Source: Conoideocrella luteorostrata
Lineage: Eukaryota; Ascomycota; Sordariomycetes; Hypocreales; Clavicipitaceae
NCBI GenBank assembly: GCA_032433595.1
Contig: JASWJB010000143.1
Location: forward strand, 1 to 64,000
Direction of reading: 5' to 3'
Length of the DNA: 64,000 nt
Position numbers and translations under genes: made by a program. Of this stretch, positions 13,371 to 24,993 are shown piece by piece (positions within the stretch are counted from its first letter, which is position 1; each line of letters begins with the position of its first letter). The notes below the pieces were generated by a model. The model was not told the origin of the DNA and did no database searches. It saw only the letters and a list, made by a program, of their open reading frames with translations.

Positions 13371-13598
13371 TTTTGTTTATTTTAGCGATTAAAAAAACTG
13401 ATATTTTCTCATAGAGTTATAGGCCAGAGGAAAATAAAATGCCGCATATGATCCTGTGCCGGCTGTTCCGGCATGTGCTTACCTGCTGAGCGCCATCTTC
13501 CCTGGTTATTATGTGGGCCGGACGGGGATAGATAGTTGTGTTGCATTGCGTAACATTGCAATTAATAGCTATGATTCGAACTTCGAGGCTTAGCCACT

Positions 13599-13740
13599 TT
13601 GTCGACCCAAAAGGCACACCCAACACTCACGTATACTAAGGTTTAACACACGCCTAGCAACGCTCTGTATAATTCGTACAAGGCTTCTCGCAAAGGCTTC
13701 TCGTATAATTTGTAGTAACCTTTCTCTTGCCGAGATTAAA
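13599..13740 (+). repeat. 400-bp dispersed repeat, truncated copy
   Basis: Starts TTGTCGACCCAAAAGGC and matches the first third of the element seen complete at 53667-54068 and, inverted, at 21901-22300. Homology is lost after about 13740. Confidence 0.65.
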
Positions 13741-13944
13741 TATTTCCATTGTGTTCTATAGCTTTCTACCGATTAATATCCGACTATTAACCGACTATCC
13801 TATTCTTGCAGCCTGCGTTACAGAGAGGGCAGGTAACGGGGGGAGAAGCAGGATTTAGTCAGATCTCGCAGCGTGAAGGGAGAGCATCGCATTTATTTTT
13901 TGGACAGGCGCACATCTTACTTGGCAGACCCGCAACCTTTCACC

Positions 13945-15807
13945 ATGTCCGTGGAAGAGAATCTATATTCTACAGGCATCCCTAAACAGATTGAAAGTCC
14001 TAGCTTGTCCGCTAGGCAGCCCCGTGAGCAACTCACGGTGCAAGAATCAGCACAAGACTCGGCAGCCATTGATGAGGCTATTTACCCCTCCGGCATCCGG
14101 CTGTGGATGGCGGTCGCGTCTTGTTGCATCGTGTCATTTCTGCACGGGCTGGACCTCACCATAGTTGCCGCAACAGTCCCGAGCTTGACGAACCACTTCA
14201 GAACTGTTGCGGATATCGGGTGGTACTCGTCAGCATACTCGCTGATGACGGCTAGCTTTTCTTTCTTGATCGGCAAGTTATTTGGTAGGTCCACCAGCAT
14301 GTCGAGTAAACACCCCTATCTCTCTTCTACTCATGTGCTAACTGCAAATGTATTGCAGTGCGTCTCTCAAAATAACAAGTATTCTAGCTGAATAGTCTCA
14401 AGAGAGTTTACTAATGTGACATTTCCCAACTAGAGCATAATGTCTTTGAAGAAGCTTTACATCATTTCCATATGTATATTCGAAACTGGCTCGTTGCTCT
14501 GCACAACAGCCGTGACCTCGTGGATGTTCATCCTGGGACGTGCTGTTGCTGGTGTCGGATCCGTGGGTCTCGTCACAGGGTCGTACATGATCGTCACTCA
14601 GAGTTTTTCTAGCCAAATGCGACCCATGTGGACAACGGTGGTGGGATCGTCACAATTTATAGGTATTGTAAGCGCACCACTCCTTGGTGGTGCTTTGATT
14701 GATTGGGTCGGGTGGAGAGGTTGCTTTGGCATCAATATTCCACTCGGTGCCATCGCTCTCGTAACGGTAAAATTCGGTTTCCAGGACTTGGCTCTAATTC
14801 CAGATGCCGAGCTATCATGGACCTACAAGCTCAAACGGTTCGACTGGGTAGGTACCATCTGTATAATTCCATCCATCTGCTGTCTGCTCTTGGCATTGCA
14901 ATGGGGTGGTCAGATGTACAGTTGGAGCGATGCCCAAATCATTATACTTTTCGTTCTCTTCTTACTATTACTTGGCGTCTTTGTTTGGCGCCAACACCGC
15001 TTAGAAGAAAACGCCACTCTCCCACCGCGGATTTTCAGGATGAGATCTGTCCTAGCTGCCGCTTGGTTCAGCTCTTGTATTAACGCAACCTTGGCGATAA
15101 CAGAATACTACATGTCAATATATTTCCAAGTTGTCAAAGGCTACACAGCATTGCGCTCTGGGTTTCTTATAGTTCCAATGTTGGTGGGAATCATCGTTGG
15201 AAATTTCTGTGGTGGTGCAGGAAGAGCGTGGTCAGGCTACTACAATCGTAAGTCGCAGTTTATCCAACAGGCCAAGCAGACCAACTAACTATTTCTCCGA
15301 CATGGATTAGCTTTTATGATCGCCACTACAGTGTTAGCACCAGTAGCTTCTGGTCTGTTGACCACCATCAGACTCGATGAAGGCGTCGTAAAAGTAGCGT
15401 GTCTTCTCGGCTTTCTAGGCTTAGCAACTGGTCTGGGGATCCAGACGCCAATCTTGGCTTTGCAGACCATCTTGAAGACAAAAGATCTGCCCATCGGGAT
15501 TGCAACTAACACTTTTGGCGCTACCATGGGCAATGCTGTCTGGATCGTGGTGTCTGCAACCGTGTTCCAGAACCGACTAGTCAGCGAAATCGCCGTCCAT
15601 AGTCCATCCGTTAATGCTACACAACTGTCGAGTGCGGGTCTTTCCGAAATTGGTGAGATTGTTGGCCGCGATCGTCTTCGAGATGTGTTGTTGGGATATG
15701 ACGAAGCAGTCACTCAGACATTGTACCTGCCCGTGGGGTTAGGAGTGGCGACAATTCTTGGCTCAATCTTTATGGAGTGGCATTCAATGAAAAACAAAGA
15801 GGATTAA
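13945..15807 (+). CDS. MFS drug:H+ antiporter (DHA-type)
   Basis: A plasma-membrane-type proton-driven exporter of about 550 aa. Proposed exons: 13945-14288, 14436-15247, 15311-15807. The start is ATG in CACCATGTCC; an in-frame ATG at 13873 would add 24 residues. Family features are the first membrane segment ending LDLTIVAATVPSL, the GKLF loop after TM2, RAVAGVGSVG in TM4, and GWRGCFGINIPLGA in TM6; many hydrophobic segments follow, as in 14-TM fungal drug pumps. The last exon carries a large loop and a final membrane segment. The second intron (donor GTAAGT) is clear. The first junction is less certain: the best-looking donor, GTAGGT at 14285, does not keep frame, so I used GTCCAC at 14289. 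It could export the cluster product. Confidence 0.8.
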
Positions 15808-16074
15808 GTACATATAAGTCTTTCTCCTCCAATCTACCATGGAATACCTGTTGTTTACGTTGAGACGGACCCCGTTTCCTATGCTGGTTAGGTCCGTTCC
15901 TGCGAAGTGGGATGAAGCAAAAATAGCGTGATTCGCGGCGAGTGTTGGTAGAATATCATAGGCGAGGTACAAGCAGCAGATTTCGTTATAGCGCAGCGTA
16001 AAACTCGATGCATGCAACAGAATGTTCCGAAAACATAGATCAGACAGCCGCTAGAAGCTGGACGCATGGGTGAA

Positions 16075-16350
16075 TGTAACGGCTGTGGTTGGTTCCCAAG
16101 GGTTAAACCTAGTCGTGGTTTCTGTTGGCAGATATTACGGGACGTCGTTTCTGAGCAATGGGTGGTGTCACATAGGATGATAGACCATAGGTTGTAATCC
16201 TATAGATAGTTTAATTGAACAAGTGATTCAAGTAAAGATCTGTGTTGAAGACTGACTATGTAAGATACCTACAGAGTGTAGTTTGGTGGTGCCTGTATAG
16301 TACGTGGCTCACTGTTGGTTCTCCAGAACCACGAGTGATATAATCCACAT
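16075..16350 (-). mobile_element. LTR fragment, inverted
   Basis: Reverse-complement match to the LTR ends at 6521 and 9730: it begins TGTAACGGCTGTGGTTGGTT and contains TAGTTTGGTGGTGCCTGTAT. It is much less decayed than the copies in the AT-rich tract. Homology fades near 16350. No gene is visible from 15.81 to 17.5 kb apart from this and the following LTR relic. Confidence 0.6.
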
Positions 16351-16984
16351 ATAAGAGGAGAGTTCAGACGGTTCAAGCGAACCCCTGATGACCCCGTCCC
16401 TCCATTACAGAGCGTCTCTTATTCCGTGCCGTGGGCCACGTGTCACAGCGTGGTGTCGCCCGTGGCCGGCATTCTTGCAGCTCGCTGTAATGCAGTAGGA
16501 AGGTGTGCCCACTACACCAATAAACCTCAAAAGATTCACTATTACAAGCAGCTGCTTGTACTGCACCGTACACTTGCTTGTAAGGCTAGCCACACGCATG
16601 CACACAGGATAAACAGCAACCTACAAAACTCCTCCTTACACTCGCTAGCCAGGGTCGTAACATACAAGCGGAAAGAACGCATTGCAAACCCTAGAAATTC
16701 AAATCCTAGAAAATTTAATTAATACTATACATCAGAAAGTAGAAGAAGTAAAGCACTAGTACATAATAAATTAGCTGTCGGTTAAGAGTTAAGGGTACGC
16801 AGTGAAGCGCAAATTATTATGTGAAGTATATAAGCTATATATAAGTAGCAGTAGAGTACGCAGAATTTAATAGGTAGCAGACTTATATTTCGTTAGCAGA
16901 GGTTTTTAGGCAGCGGGAGGTTTAATGCTTTTAACGGACAGGGAAGGTAAATATCTACCCCTAAGGGTAACTACTTAGGTAGCT

Positions 16985-17187
16985 AAAGCAAATCTGTGGG
17001 TTGCACAGTGTTGTGCAATGATCTAGGTTATTAGCTTCAAATGCAATATATTCATATGTCTCTGTATCTATGTAAGAAGACAACAAGTCAAGGTGGGAGG
17101 CTCGATATCGCTGTATAAATATCGTAGCTAAAAAGTGACCACGTGATGAGCTTAGTGCTTCCTATTGTGCTTGGCGGGATTCTAACA
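16985..17187 (+). mobile_element. Solo-LTR relic, copia-like family
   Basis: Shares AACAAGTCAAGGTGGGAGGC, GTATAAATATCGT and the GTGCTTCCTATTGTGCTT...ATTCTAACA end with the fuller copy at 59917-60219. The left boundary is not clear. The 150 bases after it are AT-rich and featureless. Confidence 0.6.
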
Positions 17188-17507
17188 AAACCTAAAGACT
17201 TTAAGCCCTAACGTCTTAACCATTCTAACCTAGCAATATATTAAAATTAAATATATTCCTCTTAGGCAGGAGAAAAAAATACTTTATTTTTCTATTAATA
17301 TAACTATTTTTATAAGCTTATAATCCCCCTTAATAAGAAAATATAGCCTATCCCCAATTCACGGCGAAACGGTCTCCCTGAAAATAAAGTCTACTGTTAC
17401 GAATATAATCTAGAATTACTAGTTTTTTGTTTAATTTGAAGGAAAGCACTGGTTTGTTGTCGTGAACGAATTTAAGACCCCTAATGAAACAGGCTAGTAT
17501 CGTTCTT

Positions 17508-19759
17508 TTAAGAAGGGGCAGCCTTAGTCTTCTTAGTATTTTTACTGCTAGGCTGCTTCTTTCTCAGGTCGTGCCATCCCATTCCCCACAGCACCAGTGC
17601 ACAGGCACTAGCCACGGCGGCGCCCAGATAGAAAGTTAGGTCGATACTGTTGGAATAGGCCTTCAGAACGCCGGCGAGGTCGCTGGATACCACAAAGGAG
17701 CGGAAGCCAGTCGCTCCAGCCCGAATCACTGCTTCAGGATCGACGCCTGGTGCGTGCTCTCGCATCTGTGGACGGAGACTGTTGACGAAAATGACGTTGC
17801 ATAGCACTAGTACGATAGCTGGCCCCAGCGATTGGGCGAAAATGACCACAGCCATGCCTGAAGGAAGTCGTTCCGGCTCCACCACGGCTTGGATCGTCAT
17901 GATTGCCTAGAGCAAATCATGTTATTAGCATCCTTCCCAAGAATGGAAATTGAGAATTTCACAAACCAGCTGCATAGTCAGACCAGATCCAATTCCTGCT
18001 ATAACCTGGAAGCCCACCCAGTACCCTGTTGGACTGCCTGGTTGCAGCAGTGAGTAGAGACCGGTTCCAGTGGACATGAGGATAGTCCCAACAGCACCTA
18101 TCGGGATGACAAACCCAATCCTTTCCACTGGGATGTTGTCAGCCGCGGTTAACGTGGTAGCATGACAGCCTACTTACGTAGTGGTCCCGAAATGCTGGCT
18201 GCAAGAAGCTGCAGCAGGATGGAGGGCAAGAGGTACACCCCGCTGAGTATAGGTGACTTGTTGCTGATGGCTTGGAAATAGATGGGCAAAAAGAATGTTG
18301 CGACATAAATGGCCGAGAACATGAAGGACTGGAAAAGGGCCGACGACCACACAGCTTTATTCTTGACCATGGAAAGCGGGATCAGAGCGTCGTCCCCCTT
18401 GTACCGATTCCAGAAGAACCAGACGGCAAAGTTGGCCGTCGAGCCGCAAAACAAACCAATAACGCGGGAGGAGTCCCAGGAATATTCATTATCACCATAC
18501 TGGAGCGCAAGAAGGAGTTGCAGTAGGGCAGGGGCAAAGAGCACGAAACCGATGAGATCTAGATGGTGGTGTAGCTTGGGAAGAATAACCATCAGTTTCG
18601 GCTTTGGCCAGGGCTCAGGGATCCGAAGCAAAAGGAGGATACCAGCAGTGAAGGCTCCCAGAGGCAGGTTGATGTAGAAGCCTACATGTGTGTCAGCGAC
18701 CCGCCGAGTGGTTCATTCGTGCAGACCCAGACAGAACTTACACCATCTCCACGTGGTATACGACGTCAAAACACCGCCGATGAGGGGCCCAGCGATAAGG
18801 CCAAGCTGGTTCACTGCAAAAATAGTATAAGCGTCTGTCGCGCAACCACCACTAGGAAAAAGGGACGCTTACATCCCATGACTAGGCCGATGAGGGCTGG
18901 AACGGGCAAGTCAGCGATTTCGTCCTTTTTGGTTCAGAGATTGGATAGCGGCAGATTTACATGGCCGTTTCTCAACAGGGGCGCAGCAGGCAATAATGGT
19001 TAAAGCACCATTGATGATTCCAGCGGCGCCGAATCCAGCAACGGCACGGCCAACGATGAGCATGTTTGACGAGACAGCAACACCGCACAGAAGGGAGCCT
19101 AGCTCAAAGACACCAAAAAAGAACAGGAAAGACCACTTCGTCCCTGTTAGCAGCGGTTCAGCTTACAATGCAATGACATGCATGATCCATCGGATGGGTA
19201 CACGAACCTTGGTGTTGAAGTACATGTAGACTTTACCAGTGAGCGGCTGTGGAGCCGCACTGTCAAGCATCTTGTCAGCTCTCGACGTTCTTCTTCCACG
19301 GGCTTTGTAGAGTGTACAAACCTGCCGAATTGGTATGCACTGGCATACCAGCCAACATCAGGGAGCGAGTTGAATCTGTCGGTGATGCGAGGTATGGCCT
19401 AGTGTGAGGCAGACGCGTGAGGTCAGCGATCGAGCAACACGATAAAGACACGTTCTAACTGGGCAGGCACTCACCGTGCTGACGATCATGGTGTCCAGGA
19501 GCTGGAGGGAGCAGGCAAGAGCAATGCTCCCAATGATGAGCCCCAGCTTGATGCCGGTCACGTACTCGACAGGAGCATCTACACTGGCCTCTTTGCTTGC
19601 CTCCTTGCTAATGGAGCCTGGCACCGGGGTTTGCTCCTCAGCCGATGATAGTTCGTGGTCATGCTGAGAAGTAGCAGTAGAGTCTACCACACTCTGGAGG
19701 GCGGCGTCACCTCTGGTGCTATGAGTCGTCAAACTCGCGCACACGACGACGACATGCAA
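17508..19759 (-). CDS. MFS drug:H+ antiporter (DHA-type), nine exons
   Basis: A second multidrug-type exporter, about 582 aa, assembled from nine exons that all join in frame: 19759-19475, 19398-19322, 19259-19208, 19135-18961, 18896-18873, 18813-18742, 18681-18178, 18127-17967, 17906-17508. Motifs follow the fungal 14-TM order: [18 protein letters not shown] in TM1, [36 protein letters not shown] in TM4, [10 protein letters not shown] in TM5, [15 protein letters not shown] in TM6, then [10 protein letters not shown] and later segments. The N-terminal cytoplasmic tail is rich in Ser, Glu and Thr; the C-terminus is Lys-rich. One exon is only 24 bp. It runs toward the other pump, and export of the cluster product or self-protection is a reasonable role. 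An upstream exon with a different start is possible. Confidence 0.85.
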
Positions 19760-20317
19760 GGAGGGTCGACACTCACGCCATAATTGTATGTGCAGCTTGG
19801 GTATACTGCTGGACGTGTCTTAATTTCCAAGCGGTCGTCTCGCGGGAGCTCTAACATGTGTGCGCTCTGTTGTGATGCGTGCGCGGAGGAGGAAAAGAGA
19901 CAAATCGAGGCAATCAGTCCTGTCTACGTGTGAGCCGTTGGACGTGGCCAGGCACTTTTGGGCGGCGCTGAAATGATTCTGTGTGCAGGGATTTTCGTTC
20001 TTTCGTTTCTGTCCCCCATATGGCTGAGGATTGTACGCGGCGCAGGAAAGCGAACAGACACGAGAAAGGACCAACAATAGTACGGAGAGACCATCACCCA
20101 TCTTGACAAATCATGACTAATCATGACGAAGGAGTGTTCAAACCTCAAAGCAAAGCGGCTGGTCGCACTACAGTCGGTATAATTAGGTGATGACGGTACA
20201 GCATAATGTAATGACGGCCTGAAGGTGCATTAGAACGAATAGAATGGCAACATCCCCATTCCCTACCGTACTGACCCAATTGCAATGCATACGCCCCCTC
20301 CCCTACCCCGCCCCCCC

Positions 20318-20968
20318 CACTGGATAAGAGCAAGGATTCAGAGACAACCCTTGCCTTTTACTCCACGATATGCTGTTGGTCCGCTCGACAAAATATTGTT
20401 ATTGCCAACAATGAGACACACTTAGTTATCTATCGCCGAAAGCTACGCCGAAGCCCCCAAAGGATTCTACGTGAAAAGTGCATACATGTCCTGCAATCCT
20501 CGACTGTGAGGCTGCCTCCCTGGAGTTACACTAAGGCTAGAATCGGGGGTACAGGTAGAAAACACGGCCCGTGTGGAACCCCCCGCTAGATAAGAGGAGG
20601 CACTCAGATATAACCCTCGCCTTTGCTCCGGGATATATGTCGGATAGCTCGGATGTGTGTGTTTGAGTGGATGCATGTGGATTACGCGATCAGTGCCATA
20701 AGCATTACGTGCTCTGGGCACAGGGCAGGAATCTAAGACAAGGGCATCTAGGAATGTAAGGGTATATTGATCCTTGGAAACCAACGATGACACCTGGTTT
20801 TCGTCACTGAAAGCTACGCCGAAGCTACGCCGAAGCCCCCGAAGGATTCTAGGTGAACAGTGCGCACATGTCTTGTAACCCTCCACCGTGAGGCTGCCTC
20901 CCTCCATGGAGTTGCACGTAGGCTTGGATGGGGGGTACAGATAGAAAACACGGCCCGTGTGGAAACCC
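20318..20968. repeat. Imperfect tandem duplication
   Basis: Two adjacent units (about 20318-20582 and 20583-20968) share a GATAAGAG...ACTCAGA...AACCCT segment, GAAAGCTACGCCGAAG, GTGAGGCTGCCTCCCT and GAAAACACGGCCCGTGTGGA. The second unit has an extra internal stretch of about 120 bp. A piece of that stretch (TCGGATAGCTCGGATGTGTG) recurs at 31.37 kb. No coding potential was recognised from 19.8 to 21.9 kb. Confidence 0.7.
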
Positions 20969-21900
20969 CATCTTGTCAGACTACAAGATGGGTATGTAGA
21001 TCAACCATTGACTGTCTGCATACGGATTGGTTAGTCGCAGAGGGGGGTGGCGCATATAATGGTGCGGCCTGATAGTCTCATAACCAACGCCTGAGCCCTT
21101 GCAATATGAGACTGGCGACACGATGTTGGATATGCAGTAAGTTGGTCAATACTTGTTGTTTTCCATTACGGTAATCGACATTATATCCTGTTTTTAAAAT
21201 CCTCCTGATGTTCCGTTCGGAATTCCGCCTAGAGTGATGACAAGCCCTGACACCGTTTTAATTAACTGGTTATCTCTACATCAACGAGAAAATGATTATA
21301 CATTCTGCGTTCATTTTGCCTACAGCACACAAATAAGTCGTTCATGAACAGGTAGACTTTCATAGAAGCCCTTGGAGTAGAGGATTAAGACATTGAGCCT
21401 CAATTTCGCAAGATTTCTCAGGGTCTGCCGCTGTACACCACTCCAAACAGTACAAGCTGGGATGCATGCTTTATCCGGTCAACATTGCTACCTTTTCTAT
21501 CATAGCAGCTCAGCAGCTTGTTCAAGATCACGAACCCCGCAAAATGACACAAGAGGCAAGCCAGCGAGCCACGGAGTGCCCAGATCAGAAGTGTATTACT
21601 GAGCCTCGACACGCACGGACTGCATTGTTGACTCTTGGCATAAACTTAATTGTCGCTGAATGAACAGTAAGATATAGGAACCAGATCGATCGGTTAGGAA
21701 TCTAACACCGCATCGCCAAGCTCTGCCTACCCTGAGACTGTGTCGTACCCATCGTGATGATACTGTAAACTGATTATAAAGGGGTCGGGGTGGTCGTATA
21801 CTAGGGCTGATGATATGTGTTCTTGTTTGACCTTGTGACATGCGTCCTTTTTGTGCCTCATTTCTTGAAAATTTCATGGTAAGAAATTCACTCTAAACAG

Positions 21901-22300
21901 TATGTGGGCGGAAATGATTCTCTAGGGTGACAAGGTTGCATTCACGTGAGTTGTGGACTTGGCCAATTTGGTCAGATTAATTAGTATAACTATAAGTAGT
22001 GCGTTTGTGCCCTTCGAGAGAGGAGGACCATTATTAAGAATTGACAGAAGTTTTTCCCCCGAAGTTTACTTAGCTTTTGTGCCTCACATATTTATTTATA
22101 GTTTTGTTTAATTAAAGTGCGCAGTTGCTCCACAGGTGGCAAGCAATATACATAACCATTTGATCTCGGCAAGAGAAAGGCTACTACGAAGTACCGGAGG
22201 CCTTTGCGAGAAGCCTTTACCTAAGTGTACGGAGCGTTGCTGGGTGTGTGTGAGACCTCAGTATACGTGAGTGTTGGGGGTGTGCCTTTTGGGTCAACAA
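21901..22300 (-). mobile_element. 400-bp dispersed repeat with 5-bp target duplication
   Basis: A complete copy, inverted relative to 53667-54068. It begins TATGTGGGCGGAAATG and ends TTTTGGGTCAACAA, and is flanked by AACAG on both sides (21896-21900 and 22301-22305). The clean duplication shows insertion as a unit; a solo LTR is the simplest explanation. It lies just 3' of P450-1. Confidence 0.75.
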
Positions 22301-22368
22301 AACAGATGGCAAGCTGCCCAGAAGAGCTCGAGAAGCATATATAACGTTCCCGGTATGTGAGTGTGTAG

Positions 22369-24087
22369 CTATCTATCCTGTCTCTTTAGAGTAACAAGCA
22401 TCTCTGCATTCTGAGGCGCCATCATGTTTAATATCGATGCCCTCTCCCCAGGCCTCTTTATTATTTCGACATCATAATTGAGAAGCACGTGGGAGAGAGC
22501 TTGCTTCACCATATATGCCACCAACCATCGCCCTGGGCACGTATGCCTTCCGTAGCCAAAAGGAAGAAACGTCTTGGTCACCGTGGTCATGAGCTGCCTC
22601 GTGCTGGCCGGCCGAGGTTCCGCCTCTTGCTGCGACGATTTAAACTCGCGCGAGAACCGGAACGCGTCAAATCTGTCGGGATCAGGGTAAATGTCTGGAT
22701 CCCGGTGCACCATCTGTGCGGGAAAGACTGTCCGCACGCCCGACCCGGGGGCAATGATGCGGCCGTCGCCGAGATCGATGCCCTTCCCAGAGACGACGTC
22801 CAGCGGCAGCAGATCCACCATGACATCGTTGAGGCGCATCGACTCTCGCACAGCCGAGTCGACAGTGTACAGGGCATCGATGGCTTCCTTGGTCGACAGA
22901 CCCCTGTGCTGGGTTGAAACACGGAGGCACTCAGCACGGAGGGCGTCGACAATGTTATCTTCTGGAGCCGCGCAATACGCGTCTAGCACGGCGTGGGTGA
23001 AGACGTAGCCGGTAGCAAAGACAAACATGGGCGTGAGGGCGAGGACACGCATGGCAATCTTGTTTGGGGCCATTTGTTCGGGACCATTCTCCCGAGCTAT
23101 AGGAAGGAGCCACTGAATGGCATCGCTCTTGCCGACGAAGAGTGGTTAGGAAGAAACATTTGGTTAATCAAGCATGTAATGTCGAGGTGGTAGACGTACC
23201 GGACCGTCACATTGGCCACCATTCTCTTCGCACTCTCGCATCCTCTCCTTCACCATGGGTATCACGATCTTGAGCAACTTGTGCTGGTAGTATTTGGCCC
23301 TCAGTCCCAGCAGACGTCCGCCCACGGGTCGCAGGACTGGAGGCATGCAGTTAATAAAGCAGGCATCCACCAAGACGGCGTTGGCGTAGAGCTTTGCCAG
23401 CTCAATATATTTCTCGTCCCTGCACCCGGGTAGCCCAACCAAGATGCGCAAAGCCGCCCGTTCAATGATGGACACCATCGAGTCCCAGGCGTTCACCACC
23501 TTTCCCTCCCTCGAATCGCCCCAGCACGCTCGAAAGGCTCCATCCCATTCCTCGGCAATGACACCCCCCATAGCGCTCATGCCCTTCTGGGTGAGGTTCC
23601 TGCGGACAACATCAAAGTGAATCGTGTTTGCCCAGACGTCCTTGTCCGACATCAAATACTGGAACTGAATGTTTTCGAGCAGGGCCTCGAAGCTGGATAA
23701 CTCCTCCCGGGGCCTGTTGAGGAGGTTGAGCATCGAAGGGGGCAGAACGACCAGCGCCCCGCCAACCCACATGTTGGGAAGCGCAAAAGGCTTGCCGGCC
23801 TTGGAGAACTTCTTGTAGCCCTCGCGCATGTTCGCCTGCATCGACGTGACCGATCTCAGAATGGCGAGCGCCCAGGACATGCGCCCGCCTCTGCGCGAGA
23901 CGCCGACCGTATCAATCGTGTCCCATATCCCATCGTGCGGTCTGCCTTGCGCAATCCTGTATAGGAGAAGCCCGGCCGTTATGAAGGTCAAGGCGAGCAG
24001 CTGCGCGGTCCAAGACATGGCCATAGCTTTAAGCAAATCCAACCAAGAAAAATAGTACGGATGGTCCTCGCCTTTGTAGATGAGCAC
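22369..24087 (-). CDS. Cytochrome P450 (P450-1), gibberellin-type family
   Basis: A membrane-anchored heme monooxygenase, two exons (24087-23200 and 23127-22369), 548 aa from the first ATG. The paralogue P450-3 suggests the true start may be the ATG near 24024 or 24018, giving MSWTAQLLALTFITAG as the anchor. The heme loop is FGYGRHTCPGRW with the Cys thiolate; the K-helix has ESMR (ExxR). His replaces the usual Arg in the heme loop, as is common in fungal gibberellin-type P450s. The I-helix region (FVFATGYVFTHAVLDAY) lacks the usual acid-threonine pair. Intron position and phase match P450-3. It probably oxidises a cluster intermediate at the endoplasmic reticulum; the substrate is unknown. 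Confidence 0.88.
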
Positions 24088-24993
24088 GAGTAGAAAGAAA
24101 AATGTAAGCGAAGAGAGTGTGCCCAGTAGGCCCCCCTCGTTTTGTCAATTGTTAGGATTCTTTGTTAATATCTCTTTCACGAATTACAAACTCCTTCGTG
24201 TATGTGGAATAGTCCACTGGATCCCGCAGATGCACTCGATTCAGAGAGAGTGGATGGGGGATCTTACTATCCCGGTCAAATGCCGAAAATAAAAAAGCAA
24301 TGAAGCGGCCGCGACGAGCTTAGTCGGCACACTCTTGCAGTAATCATGCATGTTGGGCCACTCACTATCGCAAACATTTGTCCGATTGAACCGAGCGTCG
24401 CACCGTCGCTTTGGGCCAAAATGCGCTTAGCGGCAAGCTGTGATTGTCAATTAGATGGCTAGAGGGATTTCTCGTTTATTGAGGAGACGTCATTTGTGCT
24501 TGCAGCAAATTCCCCTCAAGCGCATACAAGGACCAAATGCCATAGGTCCTTCTGGATCGAAGGTGATGACAGCCCAGACCCCTGCGATGCAAGGGCCTTG
24601 TTGGGTCCATCGATACAACGGCAGAATAAACATTTTCAAAGGATATGAATAAAAACATAGAGTAAATATCTTCTCTGCCATTCACTATTTTGTCACAGAA
24701 TTGACGGATGATTACCATTCTATTGTAAAAGCGTCATGTGCGGTGAAACATACAAGTCTGATGCTGTGGAAGAGGCTACCTACTCGAATAGAGTCAAAAG
24801 GCCGCTTTTGCCACTCCATTGTGCTTGTTATTCTTCTAACTATCGTCGTTGAACAGCGCAATGGATCCGGCCCTGACCTTGTGGCTTGAGGTATTTAGAT
24901 GCGTCGCTGATCAGCGGTTGCCTTACACAAGAGCTGGGTCTGCCTGTTGCTTGCAATACTAATCCGACGGATACACTATTTCCATGTGACAAC
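24088..24993. other. Intergenic between two P450 genes
   Basis: Upstream region of P450-1 and downstream region of P450-2. Short frames on both strands around 24455-24718 have no recognised homology. I see no repeat or RNA gene. Confidence 0.5.

Noticed and set aside
14284..14440. Reading MFS1 as a pseudogene because the GTAGGT donor breaks the frame
   Set aside because: An alternative donor (GTCCAC at 14289) with the acceptor at 14435 keeps the frame, and the rest of the gene is intact. The junction stays uncertain.
24455..24718. Overlapping short frames on both strands between the P450 genes
   Set aside because: They overlap one another, show no family motif, and there is no independent support.
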